In this document: in pieces, positions 48,723-60,830 of the stretch | Layout: every line of letters begins with the position of its first letter | Numbering within the stretch: position 1 is the first letter of the stretch | From: Neckera pumila | Lineage: Eukaryota; Streptophyta; Bryopsida; Hypnales; Neckeraceae | Assembly: GCA_963969595.1 (NCBI GenBank) | Contig: OZ018416.1 | Span: 20,600,065-20,664,064 of the forward strand | Length of the DNA: 64,000 bases | Direction: 5' to 3' | Made by a program: the position numbers and the translations under genes | Notes under the pieces: generated by a model | Database searches by the model: none | Seen by the model: only the letters and a program-made list of their open reading frames with translations | Told to the model about the DNA's origin: nothing

Positions 48723-49529
48723 CGAGTTCTTTGGCCTCTTGTAGAATTCCAGCTTCTTCAAAATAGACTCATCTATTTGTGTGCCTTTTTGCTTCTTTGC
48801 CACTGATTTACTCTTCTTTCGGCTTCCACTTGCTTTCACCTCCTTCCCACCACTGCTGCGGTAGTCCTCGTTGGGAAAGCGTTTTACTACTTCCCTTGGC
48901 AGCACAGGTGCCTCCTCTTCTTCGCTGGAACCTCCAAATTCTACGTTACGCTTGTCCTGGTCTTCATGCTCCTCATCAAATTTACAATTAACATCGTTGT
49001 TGTCTTGGGTGCCACCTTCACAAGACGACTTGCCAGTTTTCTTAAATGGCATGCTTCTTAGAAATTCTTCTTGCTCACCATGTGCTTCGGCTTCTTCCAT
49101 GACTACTTTTTGTTTAGTTTGGGCCAAGAACGGTGCTTGTGACTGATTCACTTTCACAAAAACGTTGTCTTCAATTATGGGCTCTTTGCCTTTCTGCTTG
49201 ACTGCACCCTCCCTTTCAGTGGAATTACGGGGCCATCCTTCAATTTCTTCAGTGTACACCCGGTTTACGTTCTTCCCAACATTTTCATTCTTTTTTGCGT
49301 CTACTTTTCTGGTCCTAGTGATCTGTGCTCCATCGGATGACACATCATCTGATGCATCAGATGACAAGAACACCGTCTCTTCTTTGACGCCTATCAATTT
49401 ACTTTGTGCATTCACGTGAGCATTGTACTTCGTTTTTTTTGTTTCGCAAAACAACGATTTACCAGCCTTATTGAAATTATTCAAGTACGTATACAAAAGT
49501 TTCTTGGGCGTATTGGAGGATTTGCCCAT
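48723..49529 (-). CDS. TnpA-like CACTA accessory protein, exon 1 (charged)
   Basis: From MGKSSNTPKKLLYTYLNNFN it continues as a highly charged, low-complexity chain with many Lys, Glu and Asp runs (FGGSSEEEEAP, SGSRKKSKSVAKKQKGT), ending EFYKRPKNS at a GTGAGT donor (48722). With exon 2 at 47968-48488 it gives about 440 residues. An earlier start is possible: a short exon MALLYFGNRN near 49699 followed by an intron. The charged N-terminal and folded C-terminal halves resemble DNA-binding TnpA-type proteins, but identity is not certain. Confidence 0.4.
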
Positions 49530-49589
49530 TCGCTAGTTTCGGAAGTGGATTTGCTCCTGGTGGCTGGTACTGGAGGTCTAGATGTTAAT

Positions 49590-50179
49590 TTTATAACAAA
49601 TACAATATACAAAAAAGTAATGTTTTTTAATAGATATGAAATAAAATCACACCTATACCCCAAAGAATGATTTCTATTGCCAAAGTATAAGAGGGCCATC
49701 TTATATTGCCCACCCTTTTTTAAGCTGCCTTAAAAGAAAGAAAAATAACTTCCACAAAAATATGATTGCAAAATATGACTAACAAAAAAATATGACTGTA
49801 AAATGTGACTAGAGTAAAAATATGACTAGCACTCTCTACACTTTTTCACTGCCCAAATTTTTTTTGTGCTACCTCCAAAAAATAATGTCACTATTATGGA
49901 GATATGACTGCAAAATATGACTGAAGCAAAAATATGACTAACAAATATGACTCAATATTCTCCAAATGTATTCTCTGTTGTTCCCTATGAAATATTTTGG
50001 TATTTCCAACGGGTATATATTATATGCCCATGACGTACAAGGCCACAATTTAACTGGCAATCATATTTGCAGTCATTTTTTCCCCCAAGGTGTTGGCCTC
50101 CAAGAATATGATTGCATGCAGTCACCAATCATCTCCATTCATATTTTTGCAGTCTGAAAATATCCGTTTTCTTGTAGTG
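49590..50179. mobile_element. CACTA right terminal region, copy 1
   Basis: Ends CCGTTTTCTTGTAGTG, the inverse of the common plant CACTA end CACTACAAGAAAAC. Many AATATGACTGC-type words precede the end (subterminal repeats). The whole stretch is homologous to 52055-52615. It probably belongs to the element that carries the TnpA-like gene to its left. No left end of the same type is seen nearby. Confidence 0.75.
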
Positions 50180-51400
50180 TGATGACAAAGAAGACCCTTC
50201 AATGTATGATGAAATTTTAGAAGGTAGTGGACAAATACGACACCTCTCATTTGACCTTCGATTGTGGATCCACGAGTTCGTGATAAATAACTCAGTAATG
50301 TTGGAGGATTGGAGGAGGTAAGGTTCAATGAGTACAACAATGCTTGTACTATCTTGCCACATGGATAGTAGAATCTGTACTCTATAGCTACTAGTCTATA
50401 CAATTGTGACCACATTTAGTGGTATCATTGCATTTACAATTGCCGTGCTAGTATAATTGCATTTATAACTGCAGCTAGTGATATAATTGCATGTATGACT
50501 GTACATAGTGATGTAATAGCATGTATGACTGCATGTATTGATGTAATTGCATATTTAATTGAACCTAGTGATGTAACTATATCTTGAAATAAACTAACAC
50601 GTGTAATTGTTGTATAATGTAGGAGACACAAGGATGACATGTCCTCTTGGAAGCAAGAATGCCAACAGTATAAGCGTAAGAAACGAAAGAGCTGAATAGT
50701 GTATCCATTGTAAATGTGGGACGCAGAGTTTCATATTTGGTTTTCGAAGGAAGTGGTACGTACCATGGAAGTGGGGATTGAACAGGTGGACAAAGACATG
50801 AGGGCTCTAATGTTACCTCCATTAGATCAAGCAAAGTCATATTATTCCATGTATGCATATGGAAACCATATTTGTATGCAAAGCTGCAAGAAGCAATTGA
50901 TGATTGTGGACTTGGGAGTGGCCGCAATTTCTCGACAATTCTGTCAAGCAAGCATCAAGGACAAGAACATAAAGGCCTCAGAGTTGGAGTATGTAGGTTG
51001 GTTGTAAGAAATCCTATCTGTAGACTACGGGTACCTTGAGGTAGTAGTCATGTATTGCAATTGGGTGGTAGCAAACATAAAGGGTAATGAGGCCACCATA
51101 AAGCGCAATGAATATGGATTTACTAGTGTGAACTTTGATAGATTGATTCCATACTCTGCAGAGTCATTTGCCTTCCCTCTCCACATTGAATAAATATTTT
51201 TGCGTCTGATAAGGCCAAGCATGGATGGGAAGTTGTACTCCGGAAGGAACCAAGAGGTGTTGGGTTATTTTTTCCACATCAAGGAACGTTGGAAGTGGAG
51301 TACATATCTTTAGGCAAGACAACAGATTTTCACAGACTGGAAGCCACAAGTGTATGAAGACCTCATACCAAAGACACTTATCTTTAGTGATGCAGTGAAA
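50180..51400 (+). pseudogene. CACTA Tnp2 transposase, C-terminal part, decayed
   Basis: Pieces in order: EDPSMYDEILEGSGQIRHLS then FVINNSVMLEDWRR before a GTAAGG donor (about 50187-50320); RHKDDMSSWKQECQQYKRKK after an AG (50624-50690); AEFHIWFSKEV and DKDMRALMLPP (50714-50840); VDYGYLEVVVMYCNWV and NEYGFTSVNFDRLIPYSAES (51020-51180); then, after a stop and a frame shift, ASDKAKHGWEVVLRKEPRGV. This order and the W-x-F-x-x-V...Y-G-x-x-x...C-x-W-V...DKxxxGWxVVL pattern match the end of plant En/Spm transposases including the DUF4216-type domain. Several stops show it is dead. Its left part is cut by the CACTA right end at 50179. Confidence 0.6.
50418..50580. repeat. Tandem repeat, about 31-bp period
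   Basis: Five diverged copies of AGTGATATAATTGCATGTAT plus GACTG, lying in the presumed intron between the first two Tnp2 pieces. Confidence 0.75.
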
Positions 51401-52054
51401 GTAGAACATAATGTCGTTGCAACTGCATTGCAACGTATCAGACAAGATGACGTACCAGTAGATAATTTGTACTATAATAATGCAGATTGTGAGTAAGTGC
51501 CTAGGACAATTAATAGCATATATGAAATTGTCTTTCATATTCAAACTAGGGTTTTTAATACAACATTTTTTTCAGCGCATAACAAAAAGCACACTATGTC
51601 ACCATGCTTGTCTTGGGTGATAGATGTCATTGAAATGGGCAGCGCTTGTCGTACAACACATTGACAACTAAATCTGCTATAAAAAAATTCAACTAATAAT
51701 GATTTCTCTATGACTAATGTATAAGTAAAACAATATCTCCTCTCTTTAATCAAAAATACTCAATAATTTTAATACTTAAACTATTACATTTGAAGAAATC
51801 AATACTTCTTTCATCAAATGTACATGCCAACTTCAAAATAAGAACTCAAGAAGAAAAACAAAACATATTAAACATGCATTTTCATACCATTTGCCTTGTC
51901 CCTTCCAATACAACGGGCCAAAAATGAACCTATGAATTGTCTCCTAAAGTTATGTGGTTTATTGTCCTCTACTTCAATTTCCTTGTAAGTCATACCAAAA
52001 TTTAAATTAATTAATTAGAAAAAAACATGTGCCACCCCGAAGTATTGGACGCAA

Positions 52055-52615
52055 ATTGTATAATGAATACAACATATAAAAAATATATATATTTTTTAAA
52101 ATGCATGAAATAAAGTCACAATTACACCCAAAGTAATACAAGAGGGTCATCTAAGATTGTCCACTTTACTCTCGTGTTGCTAAAAAAGAAAAAAAAATTA
52201 TACCAAAAAAATGTGACTACAAAATACGATTGATAAAAAAAATATGACTACAAAATATGACTGACGCAAAAATACGACTGCCCGCCCAAATTTTCCTTTG
52301 ATTGCCCCCTCCAAAAAAAATGTCACTACCATGGAGATATGACTACAAAATATGATTCACCCAAAAATATGACTGGCAAATATGACTCTCCGTTCCCCGA
52401 ACATGTTTCCTGCCGTTCCCAATTAAGTGTTTTAATGTTCCCAATGGGCGTATACTATACGTCCATGATGTACAAGGCCACAATATGACTGGCAATCATA
52501 TTTGCAGTTAGATTTTTCCCCCAAGATGTTGGCTTCCAAGAATATGACTGCACGTAGTCGCCAGTCATCCCCAGTCATATTTTTGCAATCATAAAATACC
52601 CGTTTTCTTATAGTG
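52055..52615. mobile_element. CACTA right terminal region, copy 2
   Basis: Homologous to 49590-50179, with the same subterminal AATATGACT words and the shared GTACAAGGCCACAAT block, ending CCGTTTTCTTATAGTG. It is probably the right end of the element whose Tnp2 remnant is at 50180-51400. Confidence 0.75.
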
Positions 52616-52619
52616 AATT

Positions 52620-54335
52620 GAATCTAAAAATTTGGTAGTTTTTTGGTTTTTGGTTGATTACATTAGAAGTGACAAATTCGACTTAATTTGGGGTAAAAAA
52701 TTGTCATACTAGTATTGAAATAAAAAATTTTACACTTAAAAATTTGAGATTGCCTATGGAATCTACACAAAGAAGAATTGCAAAAATGCTTAGAGGTTGG
52801 TTTCTTTAAGATACAAAACTACTTAAGTGTGCCTAATGTTCTAAAATACTATTCTTTAAATATAGCTTTTTACAATATAAAACATTTGATAGTAAAAATT
52901 ATTTAATGTCATTTAACTAAAAGTTAAAAATGTAAGGTACTTTAACTCATAAAGTCTCATTGTCTCCTAGGGACACAAACAAGGATTTTGCATAGGCTCT
53001 CATAGTCTCAATATTTGTTGTGATTTATTGGAATTTGTTTTAAAAATAGGAAAACACCTTAGCTTTTCTAGAAATGTAGTTTTTATTTGAATTGATGCTT
53101 GGGAGAAAATTTTATGCCATCCTAAGCCCAAAATAGAGTTTTTTGGGTAGCACCAATTAAATCACAAAAAGTCAATATATAACTTTTTAGTTCTTTGGTT
53201 TCTTATACAAAGTGTTTTTGCTAACATGGAAAGATTTGACTCATTCTATTTGGACGAGTGATGAAAAAAATATGATTAATTTTTTCATTTTTTTGAACTC
53301 AATTTCTTACAATTTAAAAAAAAGAAATTGACAAGATTTAGATCATTTGCTAAAACAATCTCACTGTTGGGATCATGACGTGTCAATTCAATCTTGGCCC
53401 TATTAACTATTGTGCTTTTTCTTCTATTTTGTATCTAATTCTACTTAGTGATTTTTAAAGAATGAAAATGAAGTGTGTATTTTTTATTATTATTCTTAGA
53501 TTTTCAACTCAATTCTGCAACATTAAAGATTTTAGATTCAATAATGATAGTGCAAACATTTAAAACTAAGAAGATTCAATACCATAAAATCTAGTAATGC
53601 AAATATTTTGCAATCCATGTGCCAAATTTTTGAAACTTCCTCCATACAATTTTGTAACAACTTGATATAAGATCTATGGTTTGATAAGAAGAAAAACAAT
53701 TTCCAATGATTTTTGCACTTAGGAATAGAAATGGTAGCTTTTTGTAGTCCTTAATGAAAGGCCTTGGCACTTTAGAGGGAATGAGTAGAACATTTAGAAT
53801 TAAAAAGTTATCAAAGTTTGTTAATTAAAGTTTACAAACTCCTAAACCAAATTATTTTCAAAATTTTCAAACCCAGAAGAGTTTTTTATTTAAAACAATT
53901 GACAAATTATTCTTTAAAAATTATATATATATATATGAAACTAGGTGAGTGAGATATTGTATTCTAGCAAATTTATTTGAAGTTTGAATTCTTGTATGAC
54001 CCAAAGCTTGATGGAATAAATCATCTTCTTTATCGCATTCTTTGGAAAGCCATATAGGTGTATATTGCATTTACAAAGTAATGTTTTTTTTTAATGTCAA
54101 TCTTCAAAAATGGAAGAGTTTTTTATCTCTACAAAGACAAAAAAGTTAGCTACATCTATATATTTTTAGATTTTTGATGGAGTGTCATTCCATTTATCCA
54201 AACATTTATAGTTCTTTTAAAAAGAGAGCCCTTAATCTATGATGCAACTATAGAACACCTGTTTTACTTTCATGAGATGCATAGATTGGAAAAGGCCCAT
54301 TAAAAATTGTCGATGCTATAAGTTTCTAATTATAT
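52620..54335. other. Gene-poor AT-rich stretch
   Basis: No gene, RNA or sharp repeat is supported. A segment at about 53130-53330 is weakly related to the 58633-59304 repeat. Confidence 0.45.
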
Positions 54336-54554
54336 CACTACAAAAAAGGGGGTTTTAAGTGAGTTTTTAAGTATAGTCCTATACATAAGCTTAAAAATAA
54401 TGACATTTATGGAGATCTTCCGTAAAAATTTACTAAAAATACATGTGTTTCTAGTCAAATTTTACCAAAAATCTCCTAAAAGATCATTACTTATAATCTT
54501 ATGTCTAGGACTATATTTAAAAATTCACTTGAAATACCCGTTTCTCTTGTAGTA
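54336..54554. mobile_element. Full-length hairpin MITE with CACTA-type ends
   Basis: Begins CACTACAAAAAAGGGGG and ends CGTTTCTCTTGTAGTA. The two halves are reverse complements over about 95 bp each (for example TATAGTCCTATACATAAG on the left against its inverse on the right), so the element folds into one long stem. It is 219 bp with no coding sequence. Target duplication unclear. Confidence 0.8.
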
Positions 54555-54832
54555 TTTTGTACCAAAACTATCTTTGCAATCCATATGGGTCAATTCAAGT
54601 TTGTAATTGCAATATTTGACCCTTCAAGTCTCATGTCCCTTCATTTGTAATCACAAAATTTTATTCTAAAAGGCTTCCCATATTACATGCAATTGAAATT
54701 TGATTTGATGGTAGCATTGATTGGTTGGATGCAATTGCCATTGTCCCAATGGAAGGCGAGAGATAAAAACAATAAGGCTTTGAAAAGTCAAGTACACCAT
54801 CTCCAAGCACGTCACATAAAGATATACATAAC

Positions 54833-55000
54833 ATATAAATTATATAATTATAATTAATATAATTATATTAATATAATTAATATAATTATATAATTATAAT
54901 TAATATAATTATATTAATATAATTAATATAATTATATTAATATAATTAATATAATTATATTAATATAATTAATATAATTAATACGATTTTAAATATATAT
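54833..55000. repeat. AT tandem repeat, about 21-23 bp period
   Basis: Repeated TATTAATATAATTAATATAA units, about seven copies, purely A/T. Confidence 0.9.
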
Positions 55001-55149
55001 TATGATATCATATTACGTAAGAAATTATTTATTTATTATAATTTGTGGGAACTGAGCCACAAATTCACAAAAGGCAGCAGCCTATAGATTAGAAATCGAG
55101 GGGTGATCAAAAATGGGTCGGCTACCTTAGCATCTTTCATTTGGACAAG

Positions 55150-55570
55150 TATACCCTATATTGTTGCCACAGTATAATAAAATAGAAGTAAAAATAATTT
55201 TCTAATTTTTTGGAATTCAAAAAAAACTTTGAAACTCAATAACTCACACCGTAGGTCCAAATGCCACAAAACAAAGCCCATGCATCCTTCTATTTTTATT
55301 TTTGACTGTAACAACAGCATATGGCACACTAGTTTATACCTTAAATTATGGTTGTTTGTTTTATTTGTTTATTTATTTGTTATTCTAAGATCTCCAAAAC
55401 CATGTGTACCATGGTCATGTTCTTGGTAGCATTAGAAAGCCCTATTCAAGGAATTTTCTAATTTTTTTATTTATAAAAACTTTGAAATTCAATAACTTCC
55501 ATTGTATAGGTCTAAACGCCATGAAACAAAGCTTGTGCATCCCTCCTTGTTGAGGGCTTTCTGACAGTAT
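55150..55570. repeat. Copies of the 19.3-kb dispersed repeat
   Basis: Segments at about 55150-55310 and 55430-55570 share CTAATTTTT, GAAAYTCAATAACT and CAAAGCYYRTGCATCC with 19275-19775. The second is partial. Confidence 0.5.
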
Positions 55571-55574
55571 CAAA

Positions 55575-57250
55575 AACGCAACCGGGGGGGGAGGATGCAA
55601 TTCCAAAGATATCTCAATGCAACCAAAAAGTTAAACAATCTAACTTATGGTATGGATGTCATTTGAACATTTGAAGCTAATCATATTCAAATATGGCACC
55701 ACACATGCAAAATATGTGACAATTCTGCAATTGTGGAGACATGTATAAAGTGCAATAATAATTTAAATTGAGAGTGCCACATGTCATTTGATATGTCTCT
55801 CAACATGAATACAAACTTTGTCACTCATATAGATGTTAACCTATGTACTACCAATGCCAAATAACAAAAATTCACTATGTTGTGGCCAAAATCTGAGTTT
55901 TTCTTAATTCCTAAGGGACAAGGGGTGTTGAGTGTAGCTTTTGCTTTCTTGACTAGCTCTTGTAACAAGCACAATTCTTCATTCATGTAAAATAATTTTG
56001 ATTACCGCCACTGCTAAAATGAAAGAAGATTTATATAGCTATCTTATGAAAAAAGAATCAATGAAATTGCACAATTTTGAGAAAATGACATTGTTAAAAA
56101 AACTGATGAAAGATGGTATGGTTAGGCAATACTTCATACATACGTTGAAATTGGAATCCTCCAAAATTCCCTTGAAACTTTGATTTTTTTTCCCGTGGAT
56201 ACATATAATCATGATATTGATGTATAATTTTCTTGAAATTATTTGGAGATGTGGAAAAAAAGATGTGAGAATGTAAAGTGACAGCTTGAAGCGCCTTCTC
56301 TATTCTCAAAGAAAATTCCAAAAATCTCACATTCAATCATTTTTTATTAGATTGCATTGACGGCTTCAATAGGAAAAATCATATGGAGTCTCTTTGTTGT
56401 TTACGGTCACTTGGTGAAGTTCACATTTTGAATTTTCTTCCAATGTAATTGTAGAAGCCATGTGGTGGCCTTATGGTCCTTTTGGGGTTAAAGGAAGAAG
56501 TACTACAATTGTCCCTTGAATGGGCGATTGCTTTTCAAGTATTCTTGCATAAATTTTCCTTGAATGACAAATGAAAGGTGCATTAGATCCTCTCCAAAGG
56601 ATTTAATATGAATCTTTGTGTTGGAAGATGCTTTTAGAGCTTAAATTAATTGAAAAGCTACTTTAACTATCTTGTTTGTGATATTATTTATTTTGGATAC
56701 TTATTTGGATCAAAGCAAAAAGATAAAGTTATAATGTAAAGGGAACATACTGATTTTGAGAAGAAAATAATAACTCCAATCATGATGAAAAATCTAATTT
56801 GGAAACTAAATATGATGAAGGATCATGGTTAGGAACAAAAAGCTACAATGCTAGGGCTTGGTATCAAATACATGCATGGATAACAGAACTAGTAGATGAA
56901 ACGTGTTCACAATGACTTATTTCCAGTCATTGTGGATATATTTTCTTGTATTTTGTTGCTCATATTCATTTGGCCTTTGACATTTGTAGCTTGGTACTAT
57001 AAAATTTCATTTCTATTAGTGTAACAATACAACCTAATTTTGATTCCAATACTAGAATCATTTCATCTTCATTCTCGCCTAAATTATAAATCCTATAATA
57101 TAATTCAAGTCTATGGTTGATTTTGGATATACCTAAAATTAATTAGCATTTAAAAATTTATAATCTATTTATATAATATACAACACACAATATAAAAGAA
57201 TTTGGAAACTCTTTCGATTGCCAATAAATTTAGCAAGAATGAAGACAATT
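55575..57250. other. Gene-poor AT-rich stretch
   Basis: Nothing coding can be supported. A short plus-strand frame at 55998-56183 has no motif. Confidence 0.45.
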
Positions 57251-57594
57251 AATCCCTAAAGGACCATTGTCCCTTTGGGAGACAAATGGGAATTTTGGGC
57301 AGGTACCTATGGGCTGAAATTTTGTTTGGATTTCTTGAAACTTTTGTTGAAGATAAAAAAATCTGAGTAGCTTTGTAAGAATATATATTTTTTTCAATTA
57401 GTGGCCAAGATCAAAAGTTATGTCCTAAACAGCTCATGACTTGGAAGGGGGGGGAGAGGGGGCAACAAAAAAAATTCCACAAATTTAAATATTCTTTTTA
57501 AATTTTTTTTTCCCCCATAGATTATAATTTTGTCTACTTGGAAAGCTTTGATTTGTTCCATTTGGATTTGTAATGAAGAAGTTGTGGACAATCT
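57251..57594. repeat. Dispersed repeat, copy 1 (CTAAAGGACCATTGT)
   Basis: From AATCCCTAAAGGACCATTG through GGGCAGGTACCTA and a G-rich GGGGGGGAGAGGGGG to GTTGTGGACAATCT. It is closely related to 58970-59304 and 58633-58963. Non-coding. Confidence 0.8.
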
Positions 57595-57599
57595 TGTTT

Positions 57600-58630
57600 T
57601 TTGGGCAATTATAGCATTTTTTTTTAAAAATAATTTGTAGGGTTCATTTCTGAATGCAATTTTTACAATTAAAGAAAAAATAAAAATTTCACATGGTTCA
57701 ATTTGCTTGCTAGAAAAATCTCACCATTGGAATTAGTGCATTTTAATTCTATTTTAGAGATATTAATAGTTTAGATTTTCCTTCTATCTCGAACCTACTT
57801 CTATTTAATAATTTTTTGAAGTATGAAAATTAAGTTTATTTATTTATTTATTTTTCTCTAGATTTTCAACGCAATTCTCCATCATAAAAATTTAAAGCTC
57901 AAAACTATATAGTGCAAAAAACTATAGTGAAAAAAAATTCAAAGCCAAATCTAGGACCGCAATGTGCTGAAAATTTTCTTTTTTTCACTATAAATGCAAA
58001 TATATTGCAATCTATGAGGTCAAAAATTCATAATAGTTGTGTATAAGATGTTACGGTTAGATGTCCAAAAAAAACAATTTTCAAATTTTTTTACTCTTTG
58101 CTATAGAAATGACAGTTTTGAATGTTTTTTGGCAGAAAATAGGCCTTGGTCTTTAGGGGTTAAAAGATTAAAACCACATAAATATTTTTTTGACAAATTT
58201 GAGTGCAATCACTTTAATGTCAACAAAGCTACAAGTAGATGACAAAATTTGCTCCTCTGTAGAAACAAACTCAATATTCTATTTGCTCAAGATCCTAACC
58301 AACACATACTGAACCGATTTATATTATTTGTTAATGTGGCATTAATTACTTGAATAAAAAATATTAGATGCGTACAAAATATTGTGTTGTATTGAGTTTT
58401 TTACTAAGCAAAATATACAACTTGGAAATAGAATTGAGATTGATATATTACAAAATCAAAAGGCTTTGCACTACCCAAAAGGTAAAAATGGGGCACAGAA
58501 TGCGAGCACCAAAGTTTGGTGCTCCAACACCACCTTTTTAATAGTATAGATACGTTTCAAAGAAGCTTTGAAGCTTCATTTAGTTTAATTTTGAAGCTTC
58601 TTTATTATGTAAATGTCTTCTATGGTACTT
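57600..58630. other. Gene-poor AT-rich stretch
   Basis: No gene or clear element. Confidence 0.4.
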
Positions 58631-58632
58631 GT

Positions 58633-59304
58633 TAAACCCTAAAGGACCGGACTGCGATTTTTGGACTTATAACTTTTTTGGGCAGGTACATGTGACTAGA
58701 GATTTGCATATTTTGGGCTGAAATTTTAATAGAATTTGGGGTCTAGGAATATCTTTCATATGCACAAATTTCATGACATTTGGAATTATGATTCAAAAGT
58801 TATTGCATAATATGTTGTTTATTTTTCAACTCGGGTAGTTTGGGTAGACCTGAAAAAAAAACTTTTTTAAAAAATAAAAATTTGAAATTTGTTCTTCAGA
58901 TTTATATGTACTCAAAAAGCTTTGAATCATTGCATTTCAATAGTTGCAATGAAAGTTATGAGGCTTTTTAACCCCTAAAGGACCATTGTCGGCTCGGCGG
59001 ACATTTGGGATTTCGGGCAGGTACCTACGGGCTGAAATTTTGTCCTGATTTTTTGAAACTTTTTTTGAAGATAGATATACTGATAAGCTTTGTGGGAATA
59101 TAATTTTTTTTCCAATCGATGCCCGGGAACAAAAGTTATGCTCAAATAAGCTCAAAACAGGGGAGAGGGGGCAGCAAAAAAAATTTTGCAATTTTTTTTT
59201 TTTTTTTTTTTTTGATTTTTTTCCCCATAGATTATATTTTTGTCTATCTGGAAAGCTTTGATTCGTTCCATTTGGATTCATTATGAGAAAGTTATGGACA
59301 ATCT
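58633..59304. repeat. Dispersed repeat, copies 2 and 3 in tandem
   Basis: Two head-to-tail copies about 337 bp apart, both starting AACCCYTAAAGGACC and containing GGGCAGGTAC; the second keeps a GGGGAGAGGGGGCAGC block. They lead directly into the palindromic 68-bp array. Confidence 0.75.
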
Positions 59305-59309
59305 GGATT

Positions 59310-60456
59310 AGATCGCGCGGTCTAAACATATCAATTCAGGTAGTACTGGCTTCAATACTACAGTCTCGCGCGCGTTCTAAATCACAATGATGCCAGCACT
59401 CCTTGTCGCCCGCTAATGGTGTACGGTTCAGAACGCCCGTTCTGGACCTACAAACAAGCACTCGCTTGGCTACGCAAGCTCTCGCTATTCTAGGTTCAGA
59501 ACGCGCGTTCTGAACCTACAAATGTACCCTCGCTTAGTTACGCAACCACACACAATTTGAGGTTCAGATTGCGCGTTCTGTTTCTGGACTCCGTTTTATT
59601 CATTCCCTTGCTAGCACGCGCTGTCTTTTGTTGTTAAATTTCCTTAATAGCCTGTGGTCGACTTATCTCTCGTTATTGCCTACTTACGCTCGTGGATCCA
59701 GGTTGCGCGTTCTGATCTTTCAATCTACCCACTCGCCCTAATGACAGCTCACGCACATTGGTTCGGACTGCTCGTTCTGAAGCTTATATTGGACTGTTTC
59801 TCTATTCTGGGCTCAAGGTAAGTGTCAGGTTCAGAACGCGCGTTCTGAACCTGGTGTCAAGGCATTTCTCTCTCGCTAGATGTGGTTCACGACGCACGCT
59901 CTGTTCTTGATGTCTACGATTCGCTCTCTTTGCTATCGCTTTTTGATGTTCGGACCGTGCATTCTAAACCTAGAAGCCAGTCCTTGCGGTCTTTCACTTG
60001 ATTATGCTCTTTGACTTTCAGCGCGCGCAATCTGGTTTTGAAATCGGTTCCTTATGTTCTCTTGCCCTGCTCTTATGTTCAGGTTCCAGTTTCAAAACGT
60101 GCGTTCTGAACCTGGAAGCAGCCGTTCGCAAGTTAGGAGCTCTTTGTGCAGTCTACGGTTTAGAACGCGGGGTCTGGACCTGGAATTTTGCCTTCCCGTG
60201 TTAGGGGCTACTTACGCTCTCTATGGTTTAGAATGCACGGTCTGGACCTGGAAGCAGCCCTTCACATGTTAGGGGCTATTTACGCTCTCTATGGTTCAGA
60301 ACGCTCGGTCTGGACTTGGAAGCAGCCCTCTGCATGTTAAGGGCTCTTTACGCTCTCCTTGGTTCAAAACGCGCGGTCTGGACTTGGAAGCAGCCCTCCG
60401 CATGTTAGGGGATCATTACGCTCTCCTTGGTTCAGAACGCACGCTCTGAACCTAGC
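59310..60456. repeat. Tandem array, 68-bp period, CG-rich palindrome in each unit
   Basis: About 16-17 units. The palindrome is GGTTCAGAACGC followed by its own inverse (complete at 59493 and 59828, diverged in the others). Starts of the GGTTYA word: 59425, 59493, 59561, 59828, 60157, 60225, 60293, 60361, 60429, that is, exact 68-bp steps in the right half. Between palindromes the last units share CTTGGAAGCAGCCC and GTTAGGGGCT. GC content is far above the surroundings. There is no sustained reading frame. Confidence 0.9.
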
Positions 60457-60830
60457 TGGTGCATTGTCACGATTGAAGTAAACATCATGATACGCGGTAA
60501 TAGGGTCCCTTTCTGATAAATCATTTCATGTCACTTCTTTTATTTTCAGGTCATGAGTGCTGGGAGATGATGGAAATGGATGCTTCCATCGTCTTCCTCG
60601 CATTGTTTTTCTTAGCCGCGTCGTTTTTTCACTCCATATTGTCGTTATTGATATTATTACTCTCAATAATGACGCCTTTTCATGTCAACAATGCTGCTAT
60701 TGTTGCATCGCAGAGATTGTGAAAGTTTGTTACTTGACACTATTATTTGTATGAACTTAATTTAATGAGGACAATTACTTAGGCTCCAAAATCTTACATA
60801 TTCTCGTATTCTATTGTGCCTGGGTTGCAG

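Noticed and set aside
60528..60754. Hydrophobic open frames just before the branching-enzyme exon
   Set aside because: They follow a possible AG but match no branching-enzyme exon. Most likely intron or element sequence.
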